A DNA stretch of 64,000 bases from Sva-07 sp031426215 (GTDB taxonomy: Bacteria; Actinomycetota; Acidimicrobiia; Acidimicrobiales; Ilumatobacteraceae), in NCBI GenBank assembly GCA_031426215.1, contig JANPKU010000048.1, forward strand, positions 1 through 64,000, written 5' to 3'. Numbering within the stretch: the stretch's first letter is position 1; each line of letters starts with the position of its first letter. Of this stretch, positions 25,918-34,607 are shown one piece after another. The notes beneath the pieces are model-generated. The model made no database searches. It was not told the origin of the DNA and worked only from the letters and a program-made list of their open reading frames with translations. The translations under genes and the position numbers were made by a program.

Positions 25918-27428
25918 AACGAACGAACCCGAACGACGACGTCTTCGACCGCTTCGAGGCGCTGACCTTCGACGACATCGTGATCGTCCCCGGGTACTCC
26001 GAGACACTGCCGGACGCAGTCGACACATCCGCCCGGTTCGCCCGAGACATCGAACTGGCCGTGCCACTCGTGTCGGCGGCGATGGACAAGGTCACCGAGG
26101 GCCGCATGGCCGTTGCCATGGCACGCCACGGCGGCATCGGCGTGATCCACCGCAACATGTCGATTGCCGACCAGGCCGCCGAGGTACAGAAGGTCAAGCG
26201 CTCGCAGTCGGGGATGATCACCGACCCTGTCACGCTGCCGCCAACGGCACTGTTGCAGGACGCTGAAGATCTCATGGCCAAGTTCAAGTTCTCCGGCGTA
26301 CCGATCACCGACCCCGACGGCCGACTGGTCGGAATCCTCACCAACCGCGACATCCGGTTCTGCGAGGGGTCCGACTTCGAGCGTTCGATCACCGAGTTCA
26401 TGACCGCCGACGGCCTGATCACCGCCGAGGTCGGCACGTCACTCGACCAGGCCAAGGCCATCCTCCAGCAACATCGCATCGAGAAGCTTCCCCTCGTCGA
26501 TGCCGACGGCCGGCTCGCCGGGCTGATCACGGTCAAGGACATCCAGAAGCGCCTCGACTTCCCCAACGCGTCTCGCGACGTGCGCGGCCGTCTGCGTTGC
26601 GCCGCTGCAGTCGGAGTGGGCGACGACCTCGAGGAACGAGTCGAGGCGCTGGTCGCGATGGGTGTCGATGCCGTGTCGATCGATACGGCCCACGGCCACT
26701 CGGCCAACGTCGTGAAGGCGATCCAGCGCATCAAGGGCTCGTGGCCCGAACTGGCAGTCACCGCAGGAAACGTCGTCACCGAGGAAGGCGTCGAGGCGCT
26801 CGCCGAGGCCGGGGCCGACGCGATCAAAGTCGGTGTCGGAGCCGGTTCGATCTGCACCACACGCGTCGTGTCAGGCGCCGGCATGCCACAGCTGTCAGCC
26901 ATCTGGTTCAGCGCGAAGCGAGCACGCGAACTCGGTGTCCCGGTGATCGCCGACGGCGGCATCACCTTCTCCGGCGACATCGTCAAAGCCATCGTGGCCG
27001 GCGCCTCCACCGTGATGCTCGGCTCGCTCCTGGCCGGCACCGAGGAGAGCCCCGGCGAGCAGGAGCTGTTCGAGGGCCGTCGGTACAAGAGCTACCGCGG
27101 GATGGGTTCGATGGGTGCAATGACCGGCGACAGCCAGGACCGATACGCGACCGGCCAGTCATCGGGTGGCACCACAGCCGTCGGTGCGGGGTCCAACAAG
27201 CTGGTCCCCGAGGGCATCGAGGGACGTGTTCCTTACTCCGGACCGCTCGGCGAAGTCGCCTACCAGCTCGTCGGTGGGCTCCGCTCGGGCATGGGCTACG
27301 CGGGAGCCGCCACACTCGACGCCCTCCGGGGAGCCCGCGTGATGCGAGTCACCACGGCCGGACGTACCGAGAGCCACCCCCACGACGTCACGATCACGAA
27401 GGAAGCCCCGAACTATCAGCGCTCCTGA
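25914..27428 (+). CDS. guaB: IMP dehydrogenase
   Basis: A 504-residue IMPDH: IMP + NAD to XMP, the entry to GTP synthesis. Order: N-terminal barrel start (ALTFDDIVIVPGYS), two CBS repeats near 95-220 (FSGVPITDPDGRLVGILTNRD; KLPLVDADGRLAGLITVKD), then the barrel with VGVGAGSICTTRVV (catalytic Cys), IADGGITFSGDIVKA and YRGMGSMGAM. The CBS domains usually bind adenine/guanine nucleotides for feedback. Coupled to purN. purH, which forms IMP, is not in the window. Confidence 0.96.
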   Translation: MKRTNPNDDVFDRFEALTFDDIVIVPGYSETLPDAVDTSARFARDIELAVPLVSAAMDKVTEGRMAVAMARHGGIGVIHRNMSIADQAAEVQKVKRSQSGMITDPVTLPPTALLQDAEDLMAKFKFSGVPITDPDGRLVGILTNRDIRFCEGSDFERSITEFMTADGLITAEVGTSLDQAKAILQQHRIEKLPLVDADGRLAGLITVKDIQKRLDFPNASRDVRGRLRCAAAVGVGDDLEERVEALVAMGVDAVSIDTAHGHSANVVKAIQRIKGSWPELAVTAGNVVTEEGVEALAEAGADAIKVGVGAGSICTTRVVSGAGMPQLSAIWFSAKRARELGVPVIADGGITFSGDIVKAIVAGASTVMLGSLLAGTEESPGEQELFEGRRYKSYRGMGSMGAMTGDSQDRYATGQSSGGTTAVGAGSNKLVPEGIEGRVPYSGPLGEVAYQLVGGLRSGMGYAGAATLDALRGARVMRVTTAGRTESHPHDVTITKEAPNYQRS

Positions 27429-27439
27429 CCCCTCCCACC

Positions 27440-27475
27440 CCGAAAAAGTTCGGTTTCGTGACGCTGAGCGTCACG
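27440..27475. terminator. Two short hairpins between guaB and the convergent hydrolase gene
   Basis: CCGAA-AAAG-TTCGG (27440-27453) followed by CGTGACGC-TGA-GCGTCACG (27457-27475), in the 73-nt gap between two convergent genes. The second hairpin's core resembles the loop of the hairpin at 49767-49823. Confidence 0.5.
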
Positions 27476-27501
27476 TGAGCGGACAATTTGTGCATGCAGC
27501 G

Positions 27502-28587
27502 TCAGCTACGCAGCGCGGTGAGGCGTTCCCAGAGGTCGGCGTCGAAGGATGACCGGGCAGCCTGCGACTCCAACACGGCTCGACCGCCGAGTCGGGCGAC
27601 GACGAGGCGGTGTTCGGGCACGATGTAGAGCTTCTGGTCGTCCTTGCCCAACGCTGCGACCATGCCGGCGGGCGCCGTCGGCACCAACGAGCCAGGGAAC
27701 TGCGCGTCGGGACCCGGCAACATGAAGCTCTCGCGGCCGTTGAGCCACCACAACAGACCGTAGGATCGGTTGAACCCCTGGCTCGGTGCGAGCGAGCGGT
27801 CGAGCCAACCTTCGGCGAGCCCGGGTGGACCGCCATCGAGCACGACACCTCCGATGGCGATCAGGTCGGGCACGGTCGATTGCAGTCCGGTTGGAGCGAA
27901 GCGACCGGCTGGGCGGTCGTAGAACACCGAGTTCGACGTTCCGGCCGACTCGAAGAGCCATTCCTGCGCTATGTCGTCGAGGTCGCGCCCAGAGACCGTG
28001 GTGACGACGTCGAACAGGGCTGCGAACGCCCCGCTGTAGATCCACCTCTCCCCCGGCGCGGCGACGACATCGAAGGCATCGTCGAGCCCGCTGGTCATCG
28101 AGAGCAGGTGTTCGACGGTGATTTCGGCACTTCGGCCGTCAGGTGTCCACTGCGAACCGAGCACGTCATCGATCCGTGTGTCGAGCTGCACGAGCCCGTC
28201 GCCTATCGCTCGGCCGACCAGCAGTGACAAGATGCTCTTCTGCGCCGACGCGATGTCACGCGTGTACGAGGCATCGGTGCGGTACCACTCGTGAACCATC
28301 ACCCCGTCCTCCCAGATTGCGAATGCCTCGCCGGCCGTGCGCTCGACGAACGAATCGAGCGTGGCGAAATCTGCTCCTGCCCACGCCGACGGACCCGACG
28401 CCACCGACTTCGTCGACTCGACGGTGGCAACGGTGCTCGGGGGCGACGAGGACGTCAACGTCGCCGTGGGTTGCGCGGTCGTCGTGGACGGCGCGGTCGC
28501 CGACTCGGAATCGGCGCATGCCGAGAGCAACCGGGCGCCGGTGACCGCCCCGAGTGCTCCGATCAGGAACGTCCGTCGTGAGGTCAT
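27502..28587 (-). CDS. Exported serine hydrolase (beta-lactamase/PBP-like), putative lipoprotein
   Basis: A 361-residue protein. It starts MTSRRTFLIGALGAVTGARLLSAC: a twin-arginine-like motif (SRRTFL) and a lipobox ending in Cys, so export and lipid anchoring are likely. A Thr/Ser-rich linker follows. The catalytic Ser-Lys pair is in ASAQKSIL (SxxK), with a Tyr motif YSGAFAA and a late GMVAALGKDD. Family members are esterases, amidases or peptidases; real beta-lactamase activity is not implied. It is convergent with guaB. Confidence 0.8.
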   Translation of the reverse strand: MTSRRTFLIGALGAVTGARLLSACADSESATAPSTTTAQPTATLTSSSPPSTVATVESTKSVASGPSAWAGADFATLDSFVERTAGEAFAIWEDGVMVHEWYRTDASYTRDIASAQKSILSLLVGRAIGDGLVQLDTRIDDVLGSQWTPDGRSAEITVEHLLSMTSGLDDAFDVVAAPGERWIYSGAFAALFDVVTTVSGRDLDDIAQEWLFESAGTSNSVFYDRPAGRFAPTGLQSTVPDLIAIGGVVLDGGPPGLAEGWLDRSLAPSQGFNRSYGLLWWLNGRESFMLPGPDAQFPGSLVPTAPAGMVAALGKDDQKLYIVPEHRLVVARLGGRAVLESQAARSSFDADLWERLTALRS

Positions 28588-28647
28588 GGGACCAGAGCCT
28601 GCATCATCCAGGTGAGAACCGGACGTGATTGCGTCGTGAGCCTCAGG

Positions 28648-30084
28648 TCAGGCGAGCTTCTCGACGAACGCTTCGAGTTGGCGCAAGTTGCGGCACTCGT
28701 AGACCCCGTCGGTGTGGGTGCCGTACTCGCCGACGATCGAGTCGCCGGTGTTCCAGTAGCTGCGTGGCTCGGGGTTCAGCCAGTAGACGTGGCGTGCCTT
28801 CTGCGCGATCTCCTTGACCACCCATGCCTGGCTGGCGTGGTAGTTGTTGCGGGCGTCGCCGAGCAGCAGCACCGTCGACTTCGGCCCGATGTCCTTGCCG
28901 TAGCGCTCCCAGAACACCTCGAACGCATGGCCGTAGTCGGAGTGCCCGTCGACCCACACCACGTCGGCTTCGGTGTTCACCCGGTGGATCGCCTCGGCGA
29001 TGTCCTCCGTGGCCTTGAAGTAGTCGGTGACCTCGTCGATACCGTCGATGAAGACGAACGAACGCACCTTCGAGAACTGGTTCTGGATGGCGTAGACCAG
29101 CATCAGCGTGAAGCGGGCGAACGCCGCGACCGAGCCCGAGATGTCGGCGACCACGATGAGCTCGGGCTTCGCCGGCCGCGGGTACTTGAACTTCGGTTCG
29201 GCCGGCACGCCGCCGTAGCTGAGCGAATGGCGCACGGTGTTGCGGAAGTCGAGCGGGCCCTTGCGACCGTGACGGCGCTTGCGAGCCAGTCGCGCAGCGA
29301 GCTTGCGGGTCAACGGATACAGCGACTTCCTCAGCGCCACCATCTCGTCGCGAGATGCGTGCATGAACTCGACGTCCTCGGGAAGAGGTTTGCGCAGCGT
29401 CTTGGCCATTGCCTCGGCACCACGGTCGGCGACCAGACGACGACGGATCTCCGCTTCGATCTCGCCCTTGAACTTCTCGATGCGGTGCTCGAACTCTTCC
29501 TTCTCGAGGCGTTCCTCGAGTGACGTCAGATCGCCGTCGGCGTCCTGACGGGCCTGTTCCATCATCTTTTCGAGCATGCCGTCGAGATCGAGGTTCCGCA
29601 GCGTGCGGTACAGGTAGTAGGTGCCGCCGACGGGGCGTCCCGGCTCCATGCCGGCGAAGCGCTGGACGGACTGCTTGGCCATCGCCCGCATCAATCCCTG
29701 GTCGCCGTTCATCAGCGCCGACATCAGCATCTGGGCGATCTCTTCGGGCGTCAGGCTGTCGAGCCCCCCGGCACCGCCCTGGCCTTCCTGCTTCTGCTGC
29801 TCTTGCAGCTCACGCCAGAGTTCGTCGATGTCGGTGTCGTCGTCGCCCTGGACGAGCTTGTACTCGGGACCACGCAGACTGAAGTACACCTCGAACACGG
29901 TCTCGAAGCTGCGCCAATGGGCGTGATTCTTGATGAGGGTGGCGCCGAGCGCGTACTTGAACGCCTCACGATCCTCGATCGGGATGTGCTGCACCGCCTC
30001 CATGGCGTCGAGGTTCTCCGTGAGGCTGACGGGCAGCCCCGCGTTGCGGAGTTCGACGACGAAACCGTTGAGCAGATCGAGCAT
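28648..30084 (-). CDS. VWA-domain protein (CoxE-like) paired with MoxR ATPase
   Basis: A 478-residue protein. The N-terminal half is helical and charged (EEQQKQEGQGG, coiled-coil-like LEERLEKEEFEHRIEKFKGEIEAEI); the C-terminal half is a von Willebrand A domain with a MIDAS start VVADISGSVAAF and later LLLGDARNNY. MoxR-VWA pairs act together as chaperone-like systems that assemble or activate enzymes, often metal-dependent. The gene follows the MoxR gene by 23 nt. The client is not apparent. Confidence 0.85.
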   Translation of the reverse strand: MLDLLNGFVVELRNAGLPVSLTENLDAMEAVQHIPIEDREAFKYALGATLIKNHAHWRSFETVFEVYFSLRGPEYKLVQGDDDTDIDELWRELQEQQKQEGQGGAGGLDSLTPEEIAQMLMSALMNGDQGLMRAMAKQSVQRFAGMEPGRPVGGTYYLYRTLRNLDLDGMLEKMMEQARQDADGDLTSLEERLEKEEFEHRIEKFKGEIEAEIRRRLVADRGAEAMAKTLRKPLPEDVEFMHASRDEMVALRKSLYPLTRKLAARLARKRRHGRKGPLDFRNTVRHSLSYGGVPAEPKFKYPRPAKPELIVVADISGSVAAFARFTLMLVYAIQNQFSKVRSFVFIDGIDEVTDYFKATEDIAEAIHRVNTEADVVWVDGHSDYGHAFEVFWERYGKDIGPKSTVLLLGDARNNYHASQAWVVKEIAQKARHVYWLNPEPRSYWNTGDSIVGEYGTHTDGVYECRNLRQLEAFVEKLA

Positions 30085-30107
30085 CAGATGTCAGTCCGAG
30101 CCGACGA

Positions 30108-31013
30108 TCACTCGTCGACAGACAGCTCTTTGGCCGCCTTCGCGATGTCGGTCTGGTACTTGAGCAGCACGTTGAGCGTGTCCTTGGCGGTCTGCTCGTC
30201 GATCGTGTCGATGTTGAGCAGCATCAGGGTGCGGGCCCAATCCAGGGTCTCCGACACACTCGGCGACTTCTTCAAGTCGAGCTGGCGGATCGATCGCACG
30301 ATGCGGGTGACCTGATCGGCGAGGTGTTCGCTGATGTCGGGCACCTTCGCAAGCACGATGGCCTTCTCACGCTCGAGCGTCGGATAGTCGACATGCAGGT
30401 ACAGGCATCGGCGCTTGAGCGCCTCGGACAGCTCGCGGGTGTTGTTCGACGTGAGGAACACCAACGGAATCTGCGTGGCGGTGATCGTGCCCAGTTCGGG
30501 GATCGACACCTGATAGTCGGACAGGATCTCGAGTAGGAGCGCTTCGGTCTCGACCTCGACCCGGTCGACTTCGTCGATCAGCAGCACGACCGGATCGGTG
30601 GCGGTGATCGCTTCGAGGAGCGGGCGCGTGAGGAGGAACTCGTCGGAGAAGATGTCGTCTTTGATCTCGGTCCACTCCTCGCCCTGCTCGCCCCGCTCGG
30701 TCTGGATGCGAAGGAGCTGCTTCTTGTAGTTCCACTCGTAGAGGGCTTTGCTCTCGTCGAGGCCTTCGTAGCACTGCAGACGGATCAGACGGGCGTCGGT
30801 GATCTCGGCGATCGACTTCGCCAGCTGTGTCTTGCCCGTTCCGGCGGGGCCCTCGACCAGGATCGGCTTCTGGAGGCGGTCGGCCAGGTAGGCGACACCG
30901 GCGATTCCCTCGTCTGCGAGGTAGTTCACGTCGCGGAGGGCGTCGCGCACCGACTGGACGCTCTCGAAACGGGGGGTGGTGCTACCGGGCGCTCCGGCAT
31001 CCGTGGTGGTCAT
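30108..31013 (-). CDS. MoxR-family AAA+ ATPase
   Basis: A 301-residue AAA+ protein. Walker A is EGPAGTGKTQLAKS, Walker B VVLLIDEVDRV, sensor 1 VFLTSNNTRELSEALKRRC with the adjacent Arg residues. ATP-driven remodelling in partnership with the downstream VWA protein is the expected role. The ATG at 31013 was preferred to an upstream in-frame Met because a TAACGT hexamer lies 7 nt before it. It diverges from a methyltransferase gene. Confidence 0.9.
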   Translation of the reverse strand: MTTTDAGAPGSTTPRFESVQSVRDALRDVNYLADEGIAGVAYLADRLQKPILVEGPAGTGKTQLAKSIAEITDARLIRLQCYEGLDESKALYEWNYKKQLLRIQTERGEQGEEWTEIKDDIFSDEFLLTRPLLEAITATDPVVLLIDEVDRVEVETEALLLEILSDYQVSIPELGTITATQIPLVFLTSNNTRELSEALKRRCLYLHVDYPTLEREKAIVLAKVPDISEHLADQVTRIVRSIRQLDLKKSPSVSETLDWARTLMLLNIDTIDEQTAKDTLNVLLKYQTDIAKAAKELSVDE

Positions 31014-31020
31014 GCCCGTG

Positions 31021-31026
31021 ACGTTA
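31021..31026 (-). promoter_or_regulatory. Probable leaderless -10 box (TAACGT) of the MoxR gene
   Basis: TANNNT hexamer 7 nt upstream of the ATG at 31013. Confidence 0.45.
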
Positions 31027-31035
31027 CCCGTCGCC

Positions 31036-31051
31036 TTGACCCACGGGTCAA
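31036..31051. promoter_or_regulatory. Inverted repeat TTGACCC-N2-GGGTCAA in a divergent promoter
   Basis: A perfect 7-bp inverted repeat in the middle of the 61-nt MoxR/methyltransferase gap. Each arm contains TTGACC, so it might be two back-to-back -35 boxes, or an operator for both genes. Confidence 0.4.
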
Positions 31052-31061
31052 TTGGATGCTC

Positions 31062-31067
31062 TACCGT
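31062..31067 (+). promoter_or_regulatory. Probable leaderless -10 box (TACCGT) of the methyltransferase gene
   Basis: TANNNT hexamer 7 nt before the ATG at 31075. Confidence 0.45.
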
Positions 31068-31074
31068 GCCGGGC

Positions 31075-31812
31075 ATGCCTGGAACCTCCTTCGACCGAGT
31101 TGCCGACATCTACGACGAGACGCGAGGCGGCGAACGGCGAGGCAATCACTTCGCCCACGATCTGGCGCCATGGATCCTCGGACCAACCGTGGTCGAACTC
31201 GGTGTCGGAACAGGCGTCATCGCGAACGGACTGCGCAATCACGGCCTCGACGTGGTCGGCTTCGACCTCAGCGAGGCGATGATGCGGGCTGCGATCGATC
31301 GGATCGGTGAGCGCGTCGCTGTCGCCGATGTCGACCGGCTCCCACTGGCCGACGGCAGTGTCGACACGGCGTTCTTCGTGTGGGTCCTGCAACTGGTCGA
31401 GGACCCGACCACCACGATCGCCGAGGCAGCTCGCGTCGTGCGGCCCGGCGGACGCGTGATCGCCATTCTCTCCAACGGCGAATACGCCCCCGACGACGAG
31501 GTCGCCCCCATTTTCGACGGTTTGGCGGCGCTGCGTCCCGAACGCCTGTCACGAGACCACCTCGTCGGTGCCGATGTGAACGGCCTCCTGCTGGAGCACG
31601 AGGGATTCACGGGGTGGGACGAGTTTCCGAGCTCGGTGACCGAGCAGATCGAGAGCATCGAGCGTCGCATCTACTCGTCGATGTTCGACGTCGACGACGA
31701 GACGTGGCAACGAGTGGTCGTGCCCGTCCTCGAACGACTTCGCGCTCTCCCCGATCCCGACCGTCCCCGCCTGCGCCGCAACCGCCACCCGCTCCTGGTG
31801 TGGACGGTGTAA
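31075..31812 (+). CDS. Class I SAM-dependent methyltransferase
   Basis: A 245-residue protein with motif I VVELGVGTGVIANGL, an acidic end of strand 2 (VVGFDLSEAMM), DVDRLPLADGSVDTAFFVW, and RVVRPGGRVIAIL, all of the Methyltransf_11 type. Substrate unknown. The ATG at 31075 was chosen from the hexamer and from the start of homology-like sequence (SFDRVADIYDETRGG). murJ follows 45 nt downstream with its own hexamer. Confidence 0.85.
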   Translation: MPGTSFDRVADIYDETRGGERRGNHFAHDLAPWILGPTVVELGVGTGVIANGLRNHGLDVVGFDLSEAMMRAAIDRIGERVAVADVDRLPLADGSVDTAFFVWVLQLVEDPTTTIAEAARVVRPGGRVIAILSNGEYAPDDEVAPIFDGLAALRPERLSRDHLVGADVNGLLLEHEGFTGWDEFPSSVTEQIESIERRIYSSMFDVDDETWQRVVVPVLERLRALPDPDRPRLRRNRHPLLVWTV

Positions 31813-31843
31813 CGCTTGCCCAGGTGGGTGGGTGGCGCGGAAC

Positions 31844-31849
31844 TAGCGT
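31844..31849 (+). promoter_or_regulatory. Probable -10 box (TAGCGT) of murJ
   Basis: TANNNT hexamer 8 nt before the ATG at 31858; no ribosome binding site. Confidence 0.4.
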
Positions 31850-31857
31850 CCTCTCGG

Positions 31858-33429
31858 ATGAGTGGCCTGCTGCGGAGCAACGTCGTCGTTGCCAGCGGCA
31901 CGGCACTCTCGCGTGTCTCGGGCCTCGCCCGGATCGTGGTGCTCGGATACGTCCTGGGACAGACCGCGTTGACCGACGCCTACTTGATCGCCAACGAGAC
32001 CCCGAACATCGTCTACGACCTGCTGCTCGGCGGCCTGCTGTCGGCCACGCTGGTCCCGCTGTTCTCGACCTTCGTCGAGCAAGACGACGACGAGGCGACG
32101 AATGTGGTCCTGACGGTGTCGGTGGTGTTGATGGGAGCACTCACCGCCGTGGCCGTGCTCGCCGCGCCGCTGATCTTCGGGCTGTACTCGGTGAACGTCG
32201 CCGACGGCGTGGATCCGGATCTCTACCGCTCGGTCGGCACCACCCTCGCTCGGATCTTCCTCATCCAGATCCTGTTCTACGGCCTCACCGGTCTCGCAAA
32301 TGCCTTCCTCAACAGCCGTCGCCGATTCTTCGCCGCCGCCTGGAGCCCGATCCTGCCGAACCTGGTGATCATCGCGTTCCTGCTCTCGCTGCCGCACCCC
32401 GGCTCGGCCGACTGGCAGCTCGCGCAGGTGCTCAGCGACGACCGTCTGCGTTGGACCCTCGGCCTGGGCGCCACCGTCGGAATCGCCTCGATGGCGATCG
32501 TCCTGCTCCCCGCCATGGCACGAACCGGCTTCCGGTTCCGACCCGACTTCGACTTCAGGCATCCCGCCGTTCGCAAGCTGCTGTCATTGTCGTTCTGGAC
32601 GATCGGCTTCGTCCTCGCCAACCAGATGGCTCTGCTGGTGGTGCGCAACCTCGCCGAACCCGGATCGAGCGACGCCTCGGCGTACATCAACGCCTTCACC
32701 TTCTTCGTGCTCCCCCACGGCCTGTTGGCCGTGTCGATCGCGACCACGTTCCAGCCGGAGATGTCACGATCGGTCGCACGAGGGGACCGAGCCGGATTCG
32801 TCGAGCGGGCGTCACTCGGCCTTCGCATGACCGCCCTGTTCACGATCCCCGCCGGTGTCGGGATCTTCGTGCTGCGTCAACCGATCATCGGCGCGCTGCT
32901 GCAACGAGGCGAGTTCTCCGCCGACGACGCCGACGCCGCCCAACGTGCGCTCGCCGGCCTCGCGCTCGGGCTGGGCGCATTCTCGGTCTACATGTTCGTG
33001 CTCCGAGGGTTCTACGCCCACAAGGACACCAAGACACCGTTCAAGATCAACGTCGTCGAGAACGTGATCAACATCGTGTTGGCATTCGTACTCGTCGACC
33101 GTTACGGGGTGCTCGGACTGGGCCTCGCGTTTGCGCTCGCCTATGTGATCTCGTCGCTCTGGGCCATGCAGATCCTGAGCTACAAGGTGCCGGGGTTCGC
33201 CGTGCGACCGTTGTTGGCGAGCATCGCCCGGATGCTGCTCGCCGCCGTGTTGATGGCCGAAGCGGTGTGGCTGGTGACGCAACCGATCGGCGGCAATGCG
33301 GGCATCGATGCCGTGGTGAGAATCGTCGTCGGCGCAGCGGTCGGCTCGGTGGTGTACGTCGGCGTGTTGTGGCTGCTGCGTGCCCCCGAGCTCGAGATGA
33401 TCCGCCGCCGCCTTCCCCTCCCCCGCTGA
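31858..33429 (+). CDS. murJ: Lipid II flippase MurJ (MviN family)
   Basis: A 523-residue MOP-superfamily membrane protein with about 14 hydrophobic segments. Family marks: SGLARIVVLGYVLGQTALTDAYLIAN at the start (the Arg-rich first loop), LFYGLTGLANAFLNSRRRFF, LPHGLLAVSIATTFQPEMSR and the late FYAHKDTKTPFKIN. It moves lipid-linked peptidoglycan precursor across the membrane. Unlike mycobacterial MviN, there is no kinase-like domain at the C-terminus. It is followed by a long hairpin shared with convergent proB. Confidence 0.92.
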   Translation: MSGLLRSNVVVASGTALSRVSGLARIVVLGYVLGQTALTDAYLIANETPNIVYDLLLGGLLSATLVPLFSTFVEQDDDEATNVVLTVSVVLMGALTAVAVLAAPLIFGLYSVNVADGVDPDLYRSVGTTLARIFLIQILFYGLTGLANAFLNSRRRFFAAAWSPILPNLVIIAFLLSLPHPGSADWQLAQVLSDDRLRWTLGLGATVGIASMAIVLLPAMARTGFRFRPDFDFRHPAVRKLLSLSFWTIGFVLANQMALLVVRNLAEPGSSDASAYINAFTFFVLPHGLLAVSIATTFQPEMSRSVARGDRAGFVERASLGLRMTALFTIPAGVGIFVLRQPIIGALLQRGEFSADDADAAQRALAGLALGLGAFSVYMFVLRGFYAHKDTKTPFKINVVENVINIVLAFVLVDRYGVLGLGLAFALAYVISSLWAMQILSYKVPGFAVRPLLASIARMLLAAVLMAEAVWLVTQPIGGNAGIDAVVRIVVGAAVGSVVYVGVLWLLRAPELEMIRRRLPLPR

Positions 33430-33442
33430 CGCCCCGACCCCC

Positions 33443-33501
33443 CCACGTTTGGGTTGCAGTTCGGGTGGACCGATCCACGCCGAAATGCCACACAAACGTG
33501 G
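33443..33501. terminator. Long imperfect hairpin between convergent murJ and proB
   Basis: Outer arms CCACGTTTG (33443) and CAAACGTGG (to 33501) pair exactly, inner stem GTGGA/TCCAC is perfect, with mismatches between. Located between two convergent stops, it likely ends both transcripts. Confidence 0.6.
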
Positions 33502-33512
33502 ATTCGGCGCGC

Positions 33513-34601
33513 TCAGGTGGGGAGGACTACGAGGTCGTCGCGGTGGACCACCTCGTGATTCACGCCAGCGGGGAGGTCGCCAGTTCGGAGCCCGACCACT
33601 CGGCGAGCAACTTTCGCGTCGACGGCAGCCAGCCCGCGAGCGAATGCACGACCGTCGGGCCCGACGATGTCGACCGTGTCACCTTCGACGAACGACCCCG
33701 TCACCGTGACCACGCCGGCAGGGAGCAGACTGTTCGGGCGATCCGTCAGTGCCCGCTCGGCGCCGGCGTCGACCTCCACCGAACCCATCACCTCGGCGGC
33801 GAACGCAATCCAGAGTTTGCGAGCGGACAACGACCGGTCGTGCGCCTCGAACGTGGTTCCGACCAGTTCGGCCGACACTGCGCCGGCGAGCACATCGGGA
33901 CGCGAGGCCCTGGCGATCACGCTTCGCAAGCCCGACCACGACGCCATTCGAGCCGCCGTGAGCTTCGATGCCATCCCGCCGCTCCCACGGCCGCTCCCTC
34001 CCGACTCCGCCCGAACCGCCAACAGCGGATCGCCGACCTGCACCAACGGGATGAGCGTCGCCGTGGAATCACGACGCGGGTCAGCGGTGTACACGCCGTC
34101 CATGTCGGTGAGCAACACCAGCACATCGGCGTGGATGCTGTTCGCCAGTAGCGCCGCCAAGCGGTCGTTGTCGCCGTAACGCAGTTCGTCATTGGCGATG
34201 GCGTCGTTCTCGTTGACCACCGGCACGCACCCCAGCTCGAGGAGTCGCTCGATCGTGCTGCGCGCATGCAGATACTGGGTGCGGTCGACGAAGTCGTGCG
34301 GGTCGAGCAGCACTTGCGCGCCGACCAGGCCATGGCGTGCCAGCTCGCGGTTGTACGCCTCGACGAGCCGGCTCTGGCCCGCAGCGGAGATCGCCTGGAG
34401 GGTCTGCATGTCGGTCGGTCGCTCCGCCAAGCCGAGCGCCGCCACCCCTGCAGCGACCGCCCCTGACGACACCACGACGACTTCGTGACCGTCGGTTCGC
34501 AGCGCCGCGACCTCGTCGGAGAGCTTGGCAACCGCAGCGACGTCGATGACGCCTCGGTCGTCGGTGATCGACGCCGTCCCGATCTTCGCTACGACTCGCA
34601 C
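33513..34601 (-). CDS. proB: Glutamate 5-kinase
   Basis: A 362-residue kinase for the first proline-synthesis step, glutamate + ATP to glutamyl-5-phosphate. Seen: VVAKIGTASITDDRG, VVVVSSGAVAAGVAALG, VPVVNENDAIANDEL, LLTDMDGVYTADPR, and GSGRGSGGMASKLTAARMA; a C-terminal PUA domain of about 80 residues (SLLPAGVVTVTGSFVEGDTVDI) completes the full-length form. GTG start, 6 nt after the obg stop, so obg-proB form an operon as in many bacteria. proA is not next to it. Confidence 0.95.
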   Translation of the reverse strand: MRVVAKIGTASITDDRGVIDVAAVAKLSDEVAALRTDGHEVVVVSSGAVAAGVAALGLAERPTDMQTLQAISAAGQSRLVEAYNRELARHGLVGAQVLLDPHDFVDRTQYLHARSTIERLLELGCVPVVNENDAIANDELRYGDNDRLAALLANSIHADVLVLLTDMDGVYTADPRRDSTATLIPLVQVGDPLLAVRAESGGSGRGSGGMASKLTAARMASWSGLRSVIARASRPDVLAGAVSAELVGTTFEAHDRSLSARKLWIAFAAEVMGSVEVDAGAERALTDRPNSLLPAGVVTVTGSFVEGDTVDIVGPDGRAFARGLAAVDAKVARRVVGLRTGDLPAGVNHEVVHRDDLVVLPT

Positions 34602-34607
34602 GTCAGC

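Noticed and set aside
31380..34151. A 923-codon plus-strand frame spanning methyltransferase, murJ and part of proB
   Set aside because: Crosses three well-supported genes in other frames and is Arg/Pro-rich without motifs.
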